Origin: Petrolisthes cinctipes
Taxonomy: Eukaryota > Arthropoda > Malacostraca > Decapoda > Porcellanidae
Direction of reading: 5' to 3'
NCBI GenBank assembly: GCA_033782935.1
Contig: JAWQEG010000003.1
Span: forward strand, 1,810,501-1,874,500
DNA: 64,000 nt
The translations under genes were made by a program, and so were the position numbers. This document shows positions 12,701-25,200 of this stretch, one piece after another. Numbering within the stretch: the first letter of the stretch is position 1; every line of letters begins with the position of its first letter. Below the pieces are notes generated by a model that was not told the origin of the DNA, did not search any database, and worked only from the letters and a program-made list of their open reading frames with translations.

Positions 12701-15700
12701 TGAATTTAGGATGTAAACGGGTACAGAAGATGCATCCACATATCGACTTTTGGGCACCTAAAAGATCGATTTTCTGTATGTTTTGGGCCTATATTTTGAA
12801 AATATTCTAGCAATGAGTAGGCATGTACAGATTGCTTCTGGGACCCCAAAATATCGATTTTTCGGGTGTTTTGAGCCTGAATTTGAGATATAAACGGTTA
12901 CAGAAGTTGCATGCACATATCGACTTTTGGGCACCTAAAATATCGATTTTGAGCATGTTTTGGGTCTGTATGTTGAAAACATTCTAACTCGGAGTAGGAA
13001 TGTACAGATCGCTTCTAGGACCCAAAAATAGCGAATTTTCGGGCGTTTTGAGCCTGAATTTGAGATATAAATCGGTACAAAAGATGCATGCACATATCGA
13101 CTTTGGACACTTAAAATATCGATTTTTCGCATGTTTTGAGCCTATATTTTGAAAACATTTTAGCACTGAGTAGGCATGTACAGATCGCTTCTGGGACCCA
13201 AAAATATCGAATTTTCGGGTGTTTTGAGGTTGAATTTGGGATATAAACGGGTACTGAAGATGCATCCACATATCGACTTTTGGGCACCTAAAAGATCGAT
13301 TTTCAGTATGTTTTGGGCCTGTATATTGAAAATACTCTAACACGGAGTAGGCGTGTACAGATCGCTTCTGGGACCCAAAAATATCGAATTTTCGGGTTTT
13401 TTGAGGTTGAATTTGGGATATAAACGGGTGCAGAAGATGCATACACATATTGACTTTGGTATCCTAAAATATCGATTTTCAGCATGTTTTGGGCCTGTAT
13501 TTTGAAAATACTCTAACACGGAGTAGGCAAGTACAGACTGCTTCTGGGACCCCAAAATATCGAATTTTTGGGTGTTTGGAGCCTGAATTTGAGATATAAA
13601 CGGGTAGAGAAGATGCATCCACATATCGACTTTTGGGCACATAAAAGATCGATTTTCTGTATGTTTTGGGCCTGTATTTTAAAAATACTCTAACATGGAG
13701 TAGGCATGTACAGATCGCTTCTGGGACCCCAAAATATCGAATTTTCAGGTGTTTTGGGCCTGAATTTGAGATATCGACTTTGGGCACCTAAAATATCGAT
13801 TTTTGCATGTTTTGGGCGTATATTATGAAAATATTCTAGCACTGAGTAGGCATGTAGAGATCGCTTCTGGGACCCCAAAATATCGAATTTTCCTATGTTT
13901 TAAGCCTGAATTTCAGATATAAACGGGTACAGAAAATGTATTCACATATCGACTTTTGAGCACCTAAAATATCGATTTTGAGCATGTTTTGGGTCTGTAT
14001 CTTGAAAACATTCTAACTAGGTGTAGGCATGTACAGATCGCTTCTAGGACCCAAAAATACCGAATTTTCGGGTGTTTTGAGCCTGAATTTGAGATATAAA
14101 CGGGTACAGAAGATGCATGGACATATCGACTTTGAACACTGAAAATATCGATTTTCAGCATGTTTTGAGCCTATATTTTAAAAACATTCTAGCACTGAGT
14201 ATGCGTGTACAGATCGCTTCTGGGACCCAAAAATAACAAAATTTCGGGTGTTTTGAGGTTCAATTTGGGATATAAACGGGAGCAAAAGATGCATACACAT
14301 ATTGACTTTGGGCACCTAAAATATCGGTTTTCAGCATGTTTTGGGATTGTATCTGAGTAGGCATGTACAGATCGTTTCTGGGACCCCGAAATATCGAATT
14401 TTCGGGTGTTTTGAGCCTGAATTTGAGATATAAACGGATACAGAAGATGCATGCACATATCGACTTTGGACACTTAAAATGTCGATTTTTAGCATGTTTT
14501 CAGCCTATATTTTAAAAACATTCTAGCAATGAGTAGGCATGTACAGATTGCTTCTAGGGCCCAAAAATACCGAATTTTCGGGTGTTTGGAGCCTGAATTT
14601 GAGATATAAACGGGTACAGATGATGCATCCACATATCGACTTTTGGGCACCTAAAAGATCGATTTTTAGTATGTTTTGGGCCTGTATTTTGAAAATACTC
14701 TAACACGGAGTAGGCATGTACAGTTCGCTTCTGGGACCCCAAAATATCGAATTTTCGGGTGTTTTGGGCCAGAATTTGAGATATCGACTTTGGGCAAATA
14801 AAATATCGATTTTGAGCATGTTTTGGGTCTGTATCCTGAAAACATTCTAATTAGGTGTAGGCATGTACAGATCGCTTCAGGGACCCCAAAATATCGAATT
14901 TTCGGGTGTTTGGGGCCTGAATTTGAGATATAAACGGGTACAGAAGATGCATGCACATATCGAATTTTGGGTACCTAAAATATCGATTTTGAGCATGTTT
15001 TGGGTCTGTGTCTTGAAAACATTCTAACTAGGACTAAGCATGTACAGATCGCTTCTAGGACCCCAAAATACCGAATTTTCGGGTGTTTTGAGCCTGAATT
15101 TGAGATATAAACGGGTACAGAAGATGCATGCACATATTGACTTTGGACACTTAAAATATCGATTTTTAGCATGTTTTGAGCCGATATTTTGAAAACATTC
15201 TAGCACTGAGTAGGCATGTACATATCCCTTCTGGGACCCAAAAATATCGAATTTTCGGGTGTTTTGAGGTTGAATTTGGGATGTAAACGGGTACAGAAGT
15301 TGCATGCACATATCGACTTTTGGGCACCTAAAATATCGATTTTGATCATGTTTTGGGTCTGTATGTTGAAAACATTCTAACTCGGAGTAGGCATGTACAG
15401 ATCGCTTCTAGGACCCAAAAATACCGAATATTCGGGCGTTTTGAGCCTGAATTTGAGATATAAATGGGTACAGAAGATGCATGCACATATCGACTTTGGA
15501 CACTTAAAATATCGATTTTTCGCATGTTTTGAGACTATATTTTGAAAACATTCTAGCATTGTGTAGGCATGTACAGATCGCTTCTGGGACCCAAAAATAT
15601 CGAATTTTCGGGTGTTTTGAGGTTGAATTTGGGATATAAACGGGTACTGAAGATGCATCCACATATCGACTTTTGGGCACCTAAAAGATCGATTTTCAGT

Positions 15701-16150
15701 ATGTTTTGGGCCTGTATATTGAAAATACTCTAACACGGAGTAGGCATGTACAGATCGCTTCTGGGACGCCAAAATATCGAATTTTCGGGTGTTTTGGGCC
15801 TGAATTTGAGATATCGACTTTGGGCACCTAAAATATCGATTTTTAGCATGTTTTGGGCCTATGTTTTGAAAATATTCTAGCACTGAGTAGGCATGTACAG
15901 ATCGCTTCTGGGACCCAAAAATATCGAATTTTCGGATGTTTTGAGCCTGAATTTCAGATATAAACGGGTACAGAAGATGCATGCACATATCGACTTTTGA
16001 GCACCTAAAATATCGATTTTGAGCATGTTTTGGGTCTGTATCTTGAAAACATTCTAACTAGGTGTAGGCATGTACAGATCGCTTCTAGGACCCAAAAATA
16101 CCGAATTTTCGGGTGTTTGGAGCCTGAATTTGAGATATAAACGGGTACAG
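9700..16150 (+). repeat. Satellite region with diffuse period of about 1.72 kb
   Basis: This part of block A1 is less uniform than the 3,225-bp region. Correspondences at about 1,716-1,718 bp are visible, such as the GGTAGAGAAGATGCATCC variant at about 11886 and 13602 and the TCCTATGTTTT variant at about 12173 and 13890. The last monomer is cut by the RTE element after CGGGTACAG at 16150. Confidence 0.7.
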
Positions 16151-16269
16151 CCACTGGGGGGGCAAGCCAGCCCAACTCAGTGCCGGTCCCAAGCCCGGAT
16201 AAATGGGGAGGGTTCGGGGTCAGGAATGGCATCCGCCCGTCAAAAATCTCCGCCAAAACTTTTTATGAA
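16151..16269 (+). other. RTE 5' leader
   Basis: This stretch contains CAGTGCCGGTCCCAAGCCC, GGATAAATGGGGAGGGTT and GGCATCCG, which I recognise as a block conserved in the 5' region of many animal RTE elements. Its presence indicates that the copy is complete or nearly so at the 5' end. The reading frame stays open upstream to an ATG at 16180, but those residues look like translated leader, so the ATG at 16270 is the better start. Confidence 0.7.
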
Positions 16270-17532
16270 ATGAGCCAGATAAGAAGTGAAACCCATGCTT
16301 GGACGTCACCCGTAAGTGACCCACAGACACATCGCCCTGACTCTGTGGACCTGCGAGGGCTACCGCCTCGTGAACGGGGGCGGCCAAAGAAGTTAGTTCA
16401 AAAATTGAGAGTAGGAACCCTAAATGTAGGGACCATGACAGGACGAGGTCGAGCTATTGCCGACCTCATGAAAAGGAGAAAAGTTGATGTATTGTGCGTG
16501 CAGGAGACTAGATGGACCGGAAACAAAGCGAAGGAATTAGGCGATGGCTACAAATTGATATACGGAGGAGCAAATGGAGAAGGAAGAAATGGTATTGGTA
16601 TAATTCTAGCGCGTGAAATGAAGGACTTGGTGACGGAAGTGAACAGGAAAAATGACAGAATTATGTGGATACGTTTAGCCCTGGAAGACTTTGAACTCAT
16701 TGTATTCAGCGTGTACGCGCCTCAGACTGGATGTACGGATGAGGAAAAAGAACATTTTTGGACGGCATTACAAGAAGAATTGGAAAAGGTGGACGAGAGT
16801 GAACGGCGCATAGTGGGAGGAGACATGAACGGACACGTTGGTAGTGGAAATGATGCGATCAAACGCGTACACGGAGGACATGCCTATGGAATTGGAAATG
16901 AGGACGGAGAAAAAGTAATTGATCTAGCTTTATCTTTTGATATGCAAATAGCAAACACCCTGTTCCATAAGAAAATTGAACATCTTATCACATATAAGAG
17001 CGGCGATAGAGCAAGCCAGATAGACTTCCTCTTATACCGAAGGAGAAATATTAAAGAGATCAAAAACTGCAAGGTGGTGCCGGGAGACCATGTTGCTACT
17101 CAGCATCGTCTGGTGCTCATTGATCTCACTATTAATGTTACGTCGTGGCAGATAAGGAAAAGAACTTCTCAAAGAAGGATTAGATGGTTCAAACTGAAAG
17201 AAAGAGAATTCCAACAAGAGTTTAGAAATAGAGTTTTAAGAGAATTAAGTCGTGAAATGGAAGATCCAAACACCTGGTGGAATGATGCGAACAGGATGAT
17301 CCTAAGAGCTGGAAAGGAAGTACTTGGCGAGACTAGTGGAAAGATCTGGGAAAATAAAGAAACGTGGTGGTTTAATGAAGATGTACAAGAGAAAGTGCGT
17401 GCAAAGAAAATGGCCAAGAAAAAGTGGGAGGAGAGCAAACTTGATGTCGACAGAGAGTCTTACAAAATATGCTGTAAGGAAGCTAAGCGAACGGTTGCGG
17501 TCGCAAAATCGGAAGGATACGACCACCTGTAA
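16270..17532 (+). pseudogene. RTE ORF, N-terminal part: APE-type endonuclease domain
   Basis: In life this domain nicks target DNA for target-primed reverse transcription. From the ATG at 16270 the visible motifs are LNVGTMTGRGR (residues about 51-61), VLCVQETRW with the metal-binding Glu at about 79, NGIGIIL, VFSVYAPQ, GGDMNGHVG with Asp 185 and Asn 187, IDFLLYRR with Asp 252, and GDHVATQHR with the Asp-His pair at 273-274. These are the catalytic signatures of exonuclease-endonuclease-phosphatase enzymes, and all appear intact. The domain is followed by a basic linker that ends at TAA 17530-17532. The reverse transcriptase continues in the same frame after this stop, so the TAA is a nonsense mutation inside a longer ORF (the family usually has Tyr near here). 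The sequence resembles proteins often annotated as craniofacial development protein 2-like, which are RTE-derived. Confidence 0.93.
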
Positions 17533-18453
17533 GAAGAATTGGACACGAAAGAAGGGCAAGGGAAGATTTTCAAGCTGGCAAAGAGCAGAAATAAGAGCAC
17601 GAAGGACATAACACACATTAGACAAATGAAAGATGACACAGGTACAGTGTTAAGAAAAGAAAGAGATATATTAGCAAGATGAAAGCAGTATTTTGAAAAA
17701 CTATTAAATGAAGAAAACGAGAGGTACTTGAGAGGAGATGGAGAACAAAATGAGCAAGAAGTAGCCGAGATAACTAGACTAGAAGTGGAATTAGCATTGA
17801 AAAAGATGAAAAACGGGAAAGCGACTGGTCCAGATGAAATTCCGGTGGAAGTGTGGAAAACATTAGGAAAAGAAGGAGTGGACATTTTACATGGGCTGAT
17901 GAAGGAGGTAGTGGAGAGAGAAGCTATCCCAGAAATATGGAGAGAAAGTACACTGATACCAATTTTTAAGGAGAAAGGAGACATCCAGAGTTGTGAAAAC
18001 TATAGAGGCATCAAGTTGATGTCTCATACTTTGAAGATCCTGGAGAGAATCTTAGACTCGAGGCTAAGGCAAGTGGTCAACATCGGCAGGCAACAACTTG
18101 GTTTCATGGTAGGAGTGGGAACGGTCGACGGCATTTTCTCCCTTCGGCAGACTATGGAGAAACATCAGGAGAAGCAAAGAGTGCTGCATATGGTTTTTAT
18201 TGACTTAGAAAAAGCTTATGACAGAGTGCCGCGACAGGAAGTCTGGAGAAGTTTACGAGAGAGAGGGGTGCAGGAAAAATATATAAGGATGATAAAGGAA
18301 TGCTACAAAGATGTTAAAACGAGAGTGAGGAGTACAGTGGGCACCACAGAAGAATTTGAAGTGAAAGTTGGCCTACACCAAGGATCGGCCCTTAGTCCAT
18401 TACTTTTTAACATAGTCTTTGATGTAACAACGGAAAATGTGAGAGAGGATCCC
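17533..18453 (+). pseudogene. RTE ORF, middle part: reverse transcriptase fingers and palm
   Basis: The frame is the same as the endonuclease. It is interrupted again by TGA at 17680-17682, where the family usually has Trp before KQYFEKL, so a single change from TGG explains it. Reverse transcriptase motifs follow: KATGPDEIPVEVW, LIPIFKEKGD, NYRGIKLM, FIDLEKAYDRVPR with the first catalytic Asp, and GLHQGSALSPLLFNIVFD. The motif usually written GFMPGRGT reads GFMVGVGT here, with Pro and Arg both replaced by Val; this would probably weaken activity and suggests further decay. The frame is lost at the CCCC run 18451-18454, just before the YADD active site. Confidence 0.93.
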
Positions 18454-19232
18454 CATGGTGCGTTCTCTACGCTGATGACATTGTACTGGTAGCTGAGGAC
18501 AGAATAATTTTGGAAAGGAAGCTAGAAGAATGGAGATATGCACTAGAAAACCGAGGAATGAGGATAAGCAGGACTAAGACGGAGTATTTCACCACAGATA
18601 TTGCTGGTGACCAACAGGCAACGATCAAACTAGGTGATATGAACTTGAAGAGAGTTAGAACTTTCAAGTATCTTGGCTCAATGGTTGATGATACTGTCGG
18701 AATGGAGAAGGAGATCAATTTTAGAATTCAGTGTGGATGGAACAACTGGAGGAAAGTATCAGGAGTGCTATGTGATAGAAGAGTCCCAGTTAGATTGAAG
18801 GGCAAAGTGCACAAAGCCGTAGTCAGACCATCCTTAACGTACGGCTTGGAAGCTGCACCGTTAAAGAAGACAGAAGAAAAGAAGTTGGACGTGGCGGAGA
18901 TGAGGATGCTGAGATGGATGGTAGGAGTTACACGAAGAGATAAGATAAGAAATGAGTATATAAGAGGAACAGTGAAAGTGGTAGAAGTTTCTAAGAAGAT
19001 TCAAGAGTCTAGACTCAGATGGTACGGACACCTAAGGAGAAGAGTTGGAGAAGAGCACGTGGGAAGAGAAGTCATGGAGATGGAAGTACAGGGAAACAGA
19101 AGAAGAGGAAGACCCAAAACAAGGTGGAAAGATTGTATAAATGTAGATCTCAGGGAGAAGAATATCAACGAAGCGATGGTCAACAACAGGAGTACATGGA
19201 GAAGGCTCATTCACAACGGCGACCCCGTATAG
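18454..19232 (+). pseudogene. RTE ORF, C-terminal part: YADD motif, thumb and tail
   Basis: Reading resumes one frame over, giving PWCVLYADDIVLVAED with the catalytic YADD encoded at 18468-18479. A one-base deletion in or near the C run at 18451-18454 explains the switch. The rest is typical of RTE proteins: RISRTKTEYF, FKYLGSMV, RPSLTYGLEA, a MRMLRWMVGVTRRD block, RLRWYGHLRRR, RRRGRPKTRWKDCI and a WRRLIHNGDPV end. The frame is otherwise open to the TAG at 19230-19232, about ten bases before the GAA tail. Few lesions over almost 3 kb point to a fairly young copy. Confidence 0.93.
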
Positions 19233-19243
19233 GGAAAAGCTGG

Positions 19244-19268
19244 GAAGAAGAAGAAGAAGAAGAAGAAG
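19244..19268 (+). repeat. (GAA)n microsatellite, 3' tail of the RTE element
   Basis: About eight GAA units follow TAGGGAAAAGCTGG and run straight into the satellite sequence AAGATGCATCC. A short 3' microsatellite is typical of RTE elements. The satellite itself has AGAAGATG here, so the exact border is uncertain by several bases. Confidence 0.9.
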
Positions 19269-22200
19269 ATGCATCCACATATCGACTTTTGTGCACCTAA
19301 AAGATCGATTTTTAGTATGTTTTGGGCCTGTATTTTGAAAATACTCTAACACGGAGTAGGCATGTACAGATCGCTTCTGGGACCCCAAAATATCGAATTT
19401 TCGGGTGTTTTGGGCCTGAATTTGAGATATCGACTTTGGGCAAATAAAATATCGATTTTGAGCATGTTTTGGGTCTGTATCCTGGAAACATTCTAACTTG
19501 GTGTAGGCATGTACAGATCGCTTCTAGGACACAAAAATACCGAATTTTCTGGTGTTTTGGGCCTGAATTTGATATATAAACGGGTACAAGAGATGCATGC
19601 ACATATCGACTTGTGACACTTAAAATGTCGATTTTTAGCATGTTTTGAGCCTATATTTTGAAAACATTCTAACACTGAGTAGGCATGTACAGATCGATTC
19701 TAGGACCCAAAAATACGGAATTTTTGAGTGTTTGGAAACTGAATTTGAGATATAAACGGGTACAGAAGATGCATGCACATATCGACTTTTGGGCACCTAA
19801 AAGATAGATTTTCAGTATGTTTAGGGCCTGTATTTTGAAAATACTCTAACACGGAGTAGGCATGTACAGTTCGCATCTGGGACCCCAAAATATCGAATTT
19901 TCGGGTGTTTTGGGCCTGAATTTGAGATATCGACTTTGGGCACCTAAAATATCGATTTTTAGCATGTTTTGGGCCTATATTTTGAAAATATACTAGCACT
20001 AAGTAGGCATGTACAGATCACTTCTGGGACCCCAAAATATCGAATTTTCGCGTGTTTTGAGCCTGAATTTGAGATATAAACGGGTATAGAAGATGCATGC
20101 ACATATCGACTTTGGACACTTAAAATATCGATTTTTAGCATGTTTTGAGCCTATATTTTAAAAACATTCTAGCACTGAGTAGGCATCTACGAATCGCTTC
20201 TGGGACCCAAAAATATCGAATTTACGGGTGTTTTGAGGTTGAATTTGGGATATAAATAAGTGCAGAAGATGCATACACATATTGACTTTGGGCACCTAAA
20301 ATATAGATTTTTAGCATGTTTTGGGCCTGTATTTTGAAAATACTCTAACACGGTTTAGGCATGTACAGATCGCTTCTGGGACCCAAAAATATTTAATTTT
20401 CGGGTGTTTTGAGCCTGAATTTGAGATATAAACAGGTACTGAAGATGCATGCACTTATCGACTTTTGGGCACATAAAATATCGGTTTTGAGCATGTTTTA
20501 GGTCTGTATCTTGAGAACATTCTAACTAGGAGTAGGTATGTACAGATCGCTTCTAGGACCCAAAAATACCAAATTTTCGGGTGTTTTGAGACTGAATTTG
20601 AGATATAAACGGGTAGAGAAAATGCATGCATATATTGACATTGGGCACCTAAAATATCGATTTTCAGCATGTTTTGGGCCTGTATTTTGAAAATACTCTA
20701 ACACGGAGTAGGCATGTACAGATCGCTTCTGGGACCCAAAAATATCGAATTTTCGGGTGGTTTGAGCCTGAATTTTAGATATAAACAGGTACTGAAGATG
20801 CATGCACATATCAACTTTTGGGCACCTAAAGTATCGATTTTGAGCATGTTTTGGGTTTGTATCTTGAAAACATTCTAACTAGGAGTAGGCATGTACAGAT
20901 CGCTTCTAGGACCCAAAAATACCGAATTTTTGGGTGTTTTGAGCCTGAATTTGAGATATAAACGGGTACAGAAGATGCATGCACTTATTGACTTTGTAAA
21001 CTTAAAATATCGATTTTTAGCATGTTTTGAGCCTATATTTTGAAAACATTCTAGCACTGAGTAGGCATGTACAGATCGCTTCTGGGACCCCAAAATATCG
21101 AATTTTCGGGTGTTTTGAGGTTGAATTTGGGATATAAACGGGTGCAGAAGAATCATACACATATTGACTTTGGGCACCTAAAATATCGATTTTCAGCATG
21201 TTTTGGGCCTGTATCTGAGTAGGCATGTACAGATCGCTTCTGGGACCCCAAAATATCGAATTTTCGGGTGTTTCGAGCCTGAAATTAAGATATAACTGGG
21301 TACAGAAGATGCATGCACATATCGACTTTTGGGCACCTAAAATATTGATTATCTGTATGTTTTGGGCCTGTAATTTGAAAATATTCTAACAAGGAGTAGG
21401 CATGTACAGATCACTTCTGGGACCCCAAAATATCGAATTTTCGGTTGTTATGGGCCTGAATTTGAGATATCGACTTTGGGCACCTAAAATAACGATTTTT
21501 AGCATGTTTTGGGCCTATATTTTGAAAATATTCTAGCACTGAGTAGGCATGTACAGATCGCTTCTGGGACCACAAAGTATCGAATTTTCGGGTGTTTTGA
21601 GCCTGAATTTGAGATATAAACGGGTACAGAAAATGCATGCACATATTGACTTTGGGCTCCTAAAATATAGATTTTTAGCATGTTTTGGGCCTGTATTTTG
21701 AAAATACTCTAACATGGAGTAGGCATGTACAGATCGCTTCTGGGACCCAAAAATATTTAATTTTCGGGTGTTTTGAGCCTGAATTTGAGATATAAACAGG
21801 TACTGAAGATGCATGCACTTATCGACTTTTGGGCACCTAAAATATCGATTTTTAGCATGTTTTGGGTATGTATCTTGAAAACATTCTAACTAGGAGTAGG
21901 TATGTACAGATCGCTTCTAGGACCCAAAAATACCGAATTTTCGGGTGTTTTGAGCCTGAATTTGAGATATAAACGGGTAGAGAAAATGCATGCATATATT
22001 GACATTGGGCACCTAAAATATCGATTTTCAGCATGTTTTGTGCCTGTATTTTGAAAATACTCTAACACGGAGTAGGCATGTACAGATCGCTTCTGAGACC
22101 CAAAAATATCGAATTTTCGGGTGGTTTGAGCATGAATTTTAGATATAAACAGGTACTGAAGATGCATGCACATATCAACTTTGGGGCACCTAAAGTATCG

Positions 22201-25200
22201 ATTTTGAGCATGTTTTGGGTTTGTATCTTGAAAACATTCTAACTAGGAGTAGGCATGTACAGATCGCTTCTAGGACCCAAAAATACCGAATTTTCGGGTG
22301 TTTTGAGCCTGAATTTGATATATAAACGGGCACAGAAGATGCATGCAGATATCGACTTTGGACGCTTAAAATATCGATTTGTAGCATGTTTTGAGCCTAT
22401 ATTTTGAAAACATTCTAACACGGAGTAGGCATGTACAGTTCGCTTCTGGGACCCCAAAATATCGAATTTTCGGATGTTTTGGGCCTGAATTTCAAATATT
22501 GACTTTGGGCACCTAAAATATCGATTTTTAGTATGTTTTGGGCCTATATTTTTAAAATATACTAGCACTAAGTAGGCATGTACAGATCACTTCTGGGACC
22601 CCAAAATATCGAATTTTCGGGTGTTTTGAGCCTGAATTTGAGATATAAACAGGTACTGAAGATGCATGCACAAATCGCCTTTGGGGCACCTAAAATATCG
22701 ATTTTGAGCATGTTTTGGGTCTGTATCTTGAAAACATTCTAACTAGGAGTAGGCATGTACAGATCGCTACTATGACCCTAAAATACCAAATTTTCGGGTG
22801 TTTTGAGGCTGAATTTAAGATATAAAAGGGTACAGAAGATGCATGCACATATCGACTTTGGACACTTAAAATATCGATTTTTAGCGTGTTTTGAGCCTAT
22901 ATTTTGAAAACATTCTAGCACTGAGTAGGTATGTACAGATCGCTTCTCGGACCCAAAAATACCGAATTTCGGGTGTTTTGAGCATGAATTTGAGATATAA
23001 ACGAGTGCAGAAGATGCATACACATATGGACTTTGGGCACCTAAAATATCGATTTTCAGCATGTTTTGGGCCTGTATTTGAGTAGGCATGTACAGATCGC
23101 TTCTGGGACCCCAAAATATCGAATTTTTGGGTGTCTGGGGCCTGAATTTGAGATATAAACGGGTACAGAAGATGTATGCACATATCGACTTTTGGGTACC
23201 TAAAATATCGATTTTCTGTATGTTTTGGGCCTGTATTTTGAAAATACTCTAACACGGAGTAGGCATGTACTGATTGCTTCTAGGACCCCAAAATATCGAA
23301 TTTTCGGGTGTTTTGAGCCTGAATTTAAGATATAAACGGGTACAGAAAATGCATGCACATATTGACTTTGGGCACCTAAAATATAGATTTTTAGCATGTT
23401 TTGGGCCTGTATTTTGAAAATACTCTAACACGGAGTAGGCATGTACAGATCGCTTCTGGGACCCAAAAATATTTAATTTTCGGGTGTTTTGAGCCTGAAT
23501 TTGAGATATAAACAGGTACTGAAGATGCATGCACATATCGACTTTTTGGCACCTAAAATATCGATTTTGAGCATGTTTTGGGTCTGTAACTTGAAAACAT
23601 TCTAACTAGGAGTAGGTATGTACAGATCGCTTCTAGGACCCAAAAATACCGAATTTTCGGGTGTTTTGAGCCTGAATTTGAGATATAAACGGGTAGAGAA
23701 AATGCATGCATATATTGACATTGGGCACCTAAAATATCGATTTTCAGCATGTTTTGGGCCTGTATTTTGAAAATACTCTAACACGGAGTAGGCATGTACT
23801 GATCGCTTCTGGGACCCAAAAATATCGAATTTTCGGGTGGTTTGAGCCTGAATTTTAGATATAAACATGTACTGAAGATGCATGCACATATCAACTTTTG
23901 GGCACCTAAAGTATCGATTTTGAGCATGTTTTGGGTTTGTATCTTGAAAACATTCTAACTAGGACTAGGCATGTACAGATCGCTTCTAGGACCCAAAAAT
24001 ACCGAATTTTCGGGTGTTTTGAGCCTGAATTTGAGATATAAACGGGCACAAAAGATGCATGCACATATCGACTTTGGACGCTTAAAATATCGATTTTTAG
24101 CACTTTTTGAGCCTATATTTTGAAAACATTCTAACACGGAGTAGGCATGTACAGTTCGCTTCTGGGACCCCAAAATATCGAATTTTCGGGTGTTTTGGGC
24201 CTGAATTTGAGATATTGACTTTGGGCACCTAAAATATCGATTTTTAGTATGTTTTGGGCATATATTTTTAAAATATACTAGCAGTAAGTAGGCATGTACA
24301 GATCACTTCTGGGACCCCAAAATATCGAATTTTCGGGTGTTTTGAGCTTGAATTTGAGATATAAACAGGTACTGAAGATGCATGCACAAATCGCCTTTGG
24401 GGCACCTAAAATATCGATTTTGAGCATGTTTTGGGTCTGTATCTGGAAAACATTCCAACTAGGAGTAGGCATGTACAGATCGCTACTATTTCCCTAAAAT
24501 ACCGAATTTTCGGGTGTTTTGAGGCTGAATTTAAGATATAAAAGGGTACAGAAAATGCATGCACATATCGACTTTGGACATTTAAAATATCGATTTTTAG
24601 CATGTTTTGAGCCTATATTTCGAAAACATTCTAGCACTGAGTATGCATGTACAGATCGCTTCTGGGAACCAAAAATATCGAATTTTCGGGTTTTTTGAGG
24701 TTGAATTTAGGATATAAACGGTTGCAGAAGATGCATACACATATTGACTTTGGGCACCTAAAATATCGATTTTCAGCATGTTTTGGGCCTGTATCTGAGT
24801 AGGCATGTACAGATCGCTTCTGGGACCCAAAAATACCGAATGTTCGGGTGTTTTGAGCCTGAATTTGAGATATAAACGGCTACAGATGATGCATGCACAT
24901 ATCGACTTTGGACACTTAAAATATCGATTTTTAGCATGTTTTGAGCCTATATTTTAAAAACATTCTAGCACTGAATAGGTATGTACAGATCACTTCTCGG
25001 ACCCAAAAATACCGAATTTCGGGTGTTTTGAGCATGAATTTGAGATATAAACGAGTGCAGAAGATGCATACACATATTGACTTTGGGAACCTAAAATATC
25101 GATTTTCAGCATGTTTTGGGCCTGTATCTGAGTAGGCATGTACAGATCGCTTCTGGGACCCCAAAATATCGAATTTTCGGGTGTCTGGGGCGTGAATTTG

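Larger units (their letters stand above)
1..16150 (+). repeat. Satellite array block A1, 177-bp monomer family
   Basis: Uninterrupted tandem array. Monomers can be counted from the recurring GAGTAGGCATGTACAGATCG, seen for example at 106, 264, 441, 616, 793, 939, 1116, 1292 and 1450. Spacings are mostly 175-177 bp, with 146- and 158-bp variants. Each monomer carries two AAAATATCGA cores. The junction types before GAGTAGG (AGCACT, AACACG, AACTAG) mark different monomer classes, and these recur in a fixed order, which is higher-order repeat organisation. Base composition is AT-rich. No gene is seen. The strand given is the one I call forward for this family. Confidence 0.97.
16151..19268 (+). 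mobile_element. RTE-clade non-LTR retrotransposon, near full-length, inactive
   Basis: This roughly 3.1-kb insertion splits a satellite monomer between GGGTACAG and AAGATGCAT; the monomer resumes in phase on the far side. It has a GC-rich leader, an APE-type endonuclease, a reverse transcriptase and a C-terminal tail ending in RRGRPKTRWKDC and WRRLIHNGDPV, the order and length usual for RTE elements, which generally have one main ORF. It ends in a (GAA)n tract, in line with the short microsatellite tails of this clade and not a poly(A) tail. Two stop codons and a frameshift make it inactive. A target-site duplication cannot be read, because the GAA tail merges with the satellite AGAAGATG. Confidence 0.95.

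Noticed and set aside
64..16000. Many open frames of 60-200 codons on the minus strand of block A
   Set aside because: They are translations of the satellite monomer, repeat every 59 codons, occur in more than one frame and break at each short monomer. Not genes.
16005..16256. Minus-strand frame crossing the satellite-RTE border
   Set aside because: Chimeric frame joining satellite to the retrotransposon leader; an artefact of the insertion.
19019..19300. Plus-strand frame at the end of the RTE element reading through the GAA tail
   Set aside because: Out-of-frame shadow; its Glu-rich end is the (GAA)n tract.
17169..19388. Minus-strand frames within the RTE element
   Set aside because: Antisense shadows of the reverse transcriptase and endonuclease frames.
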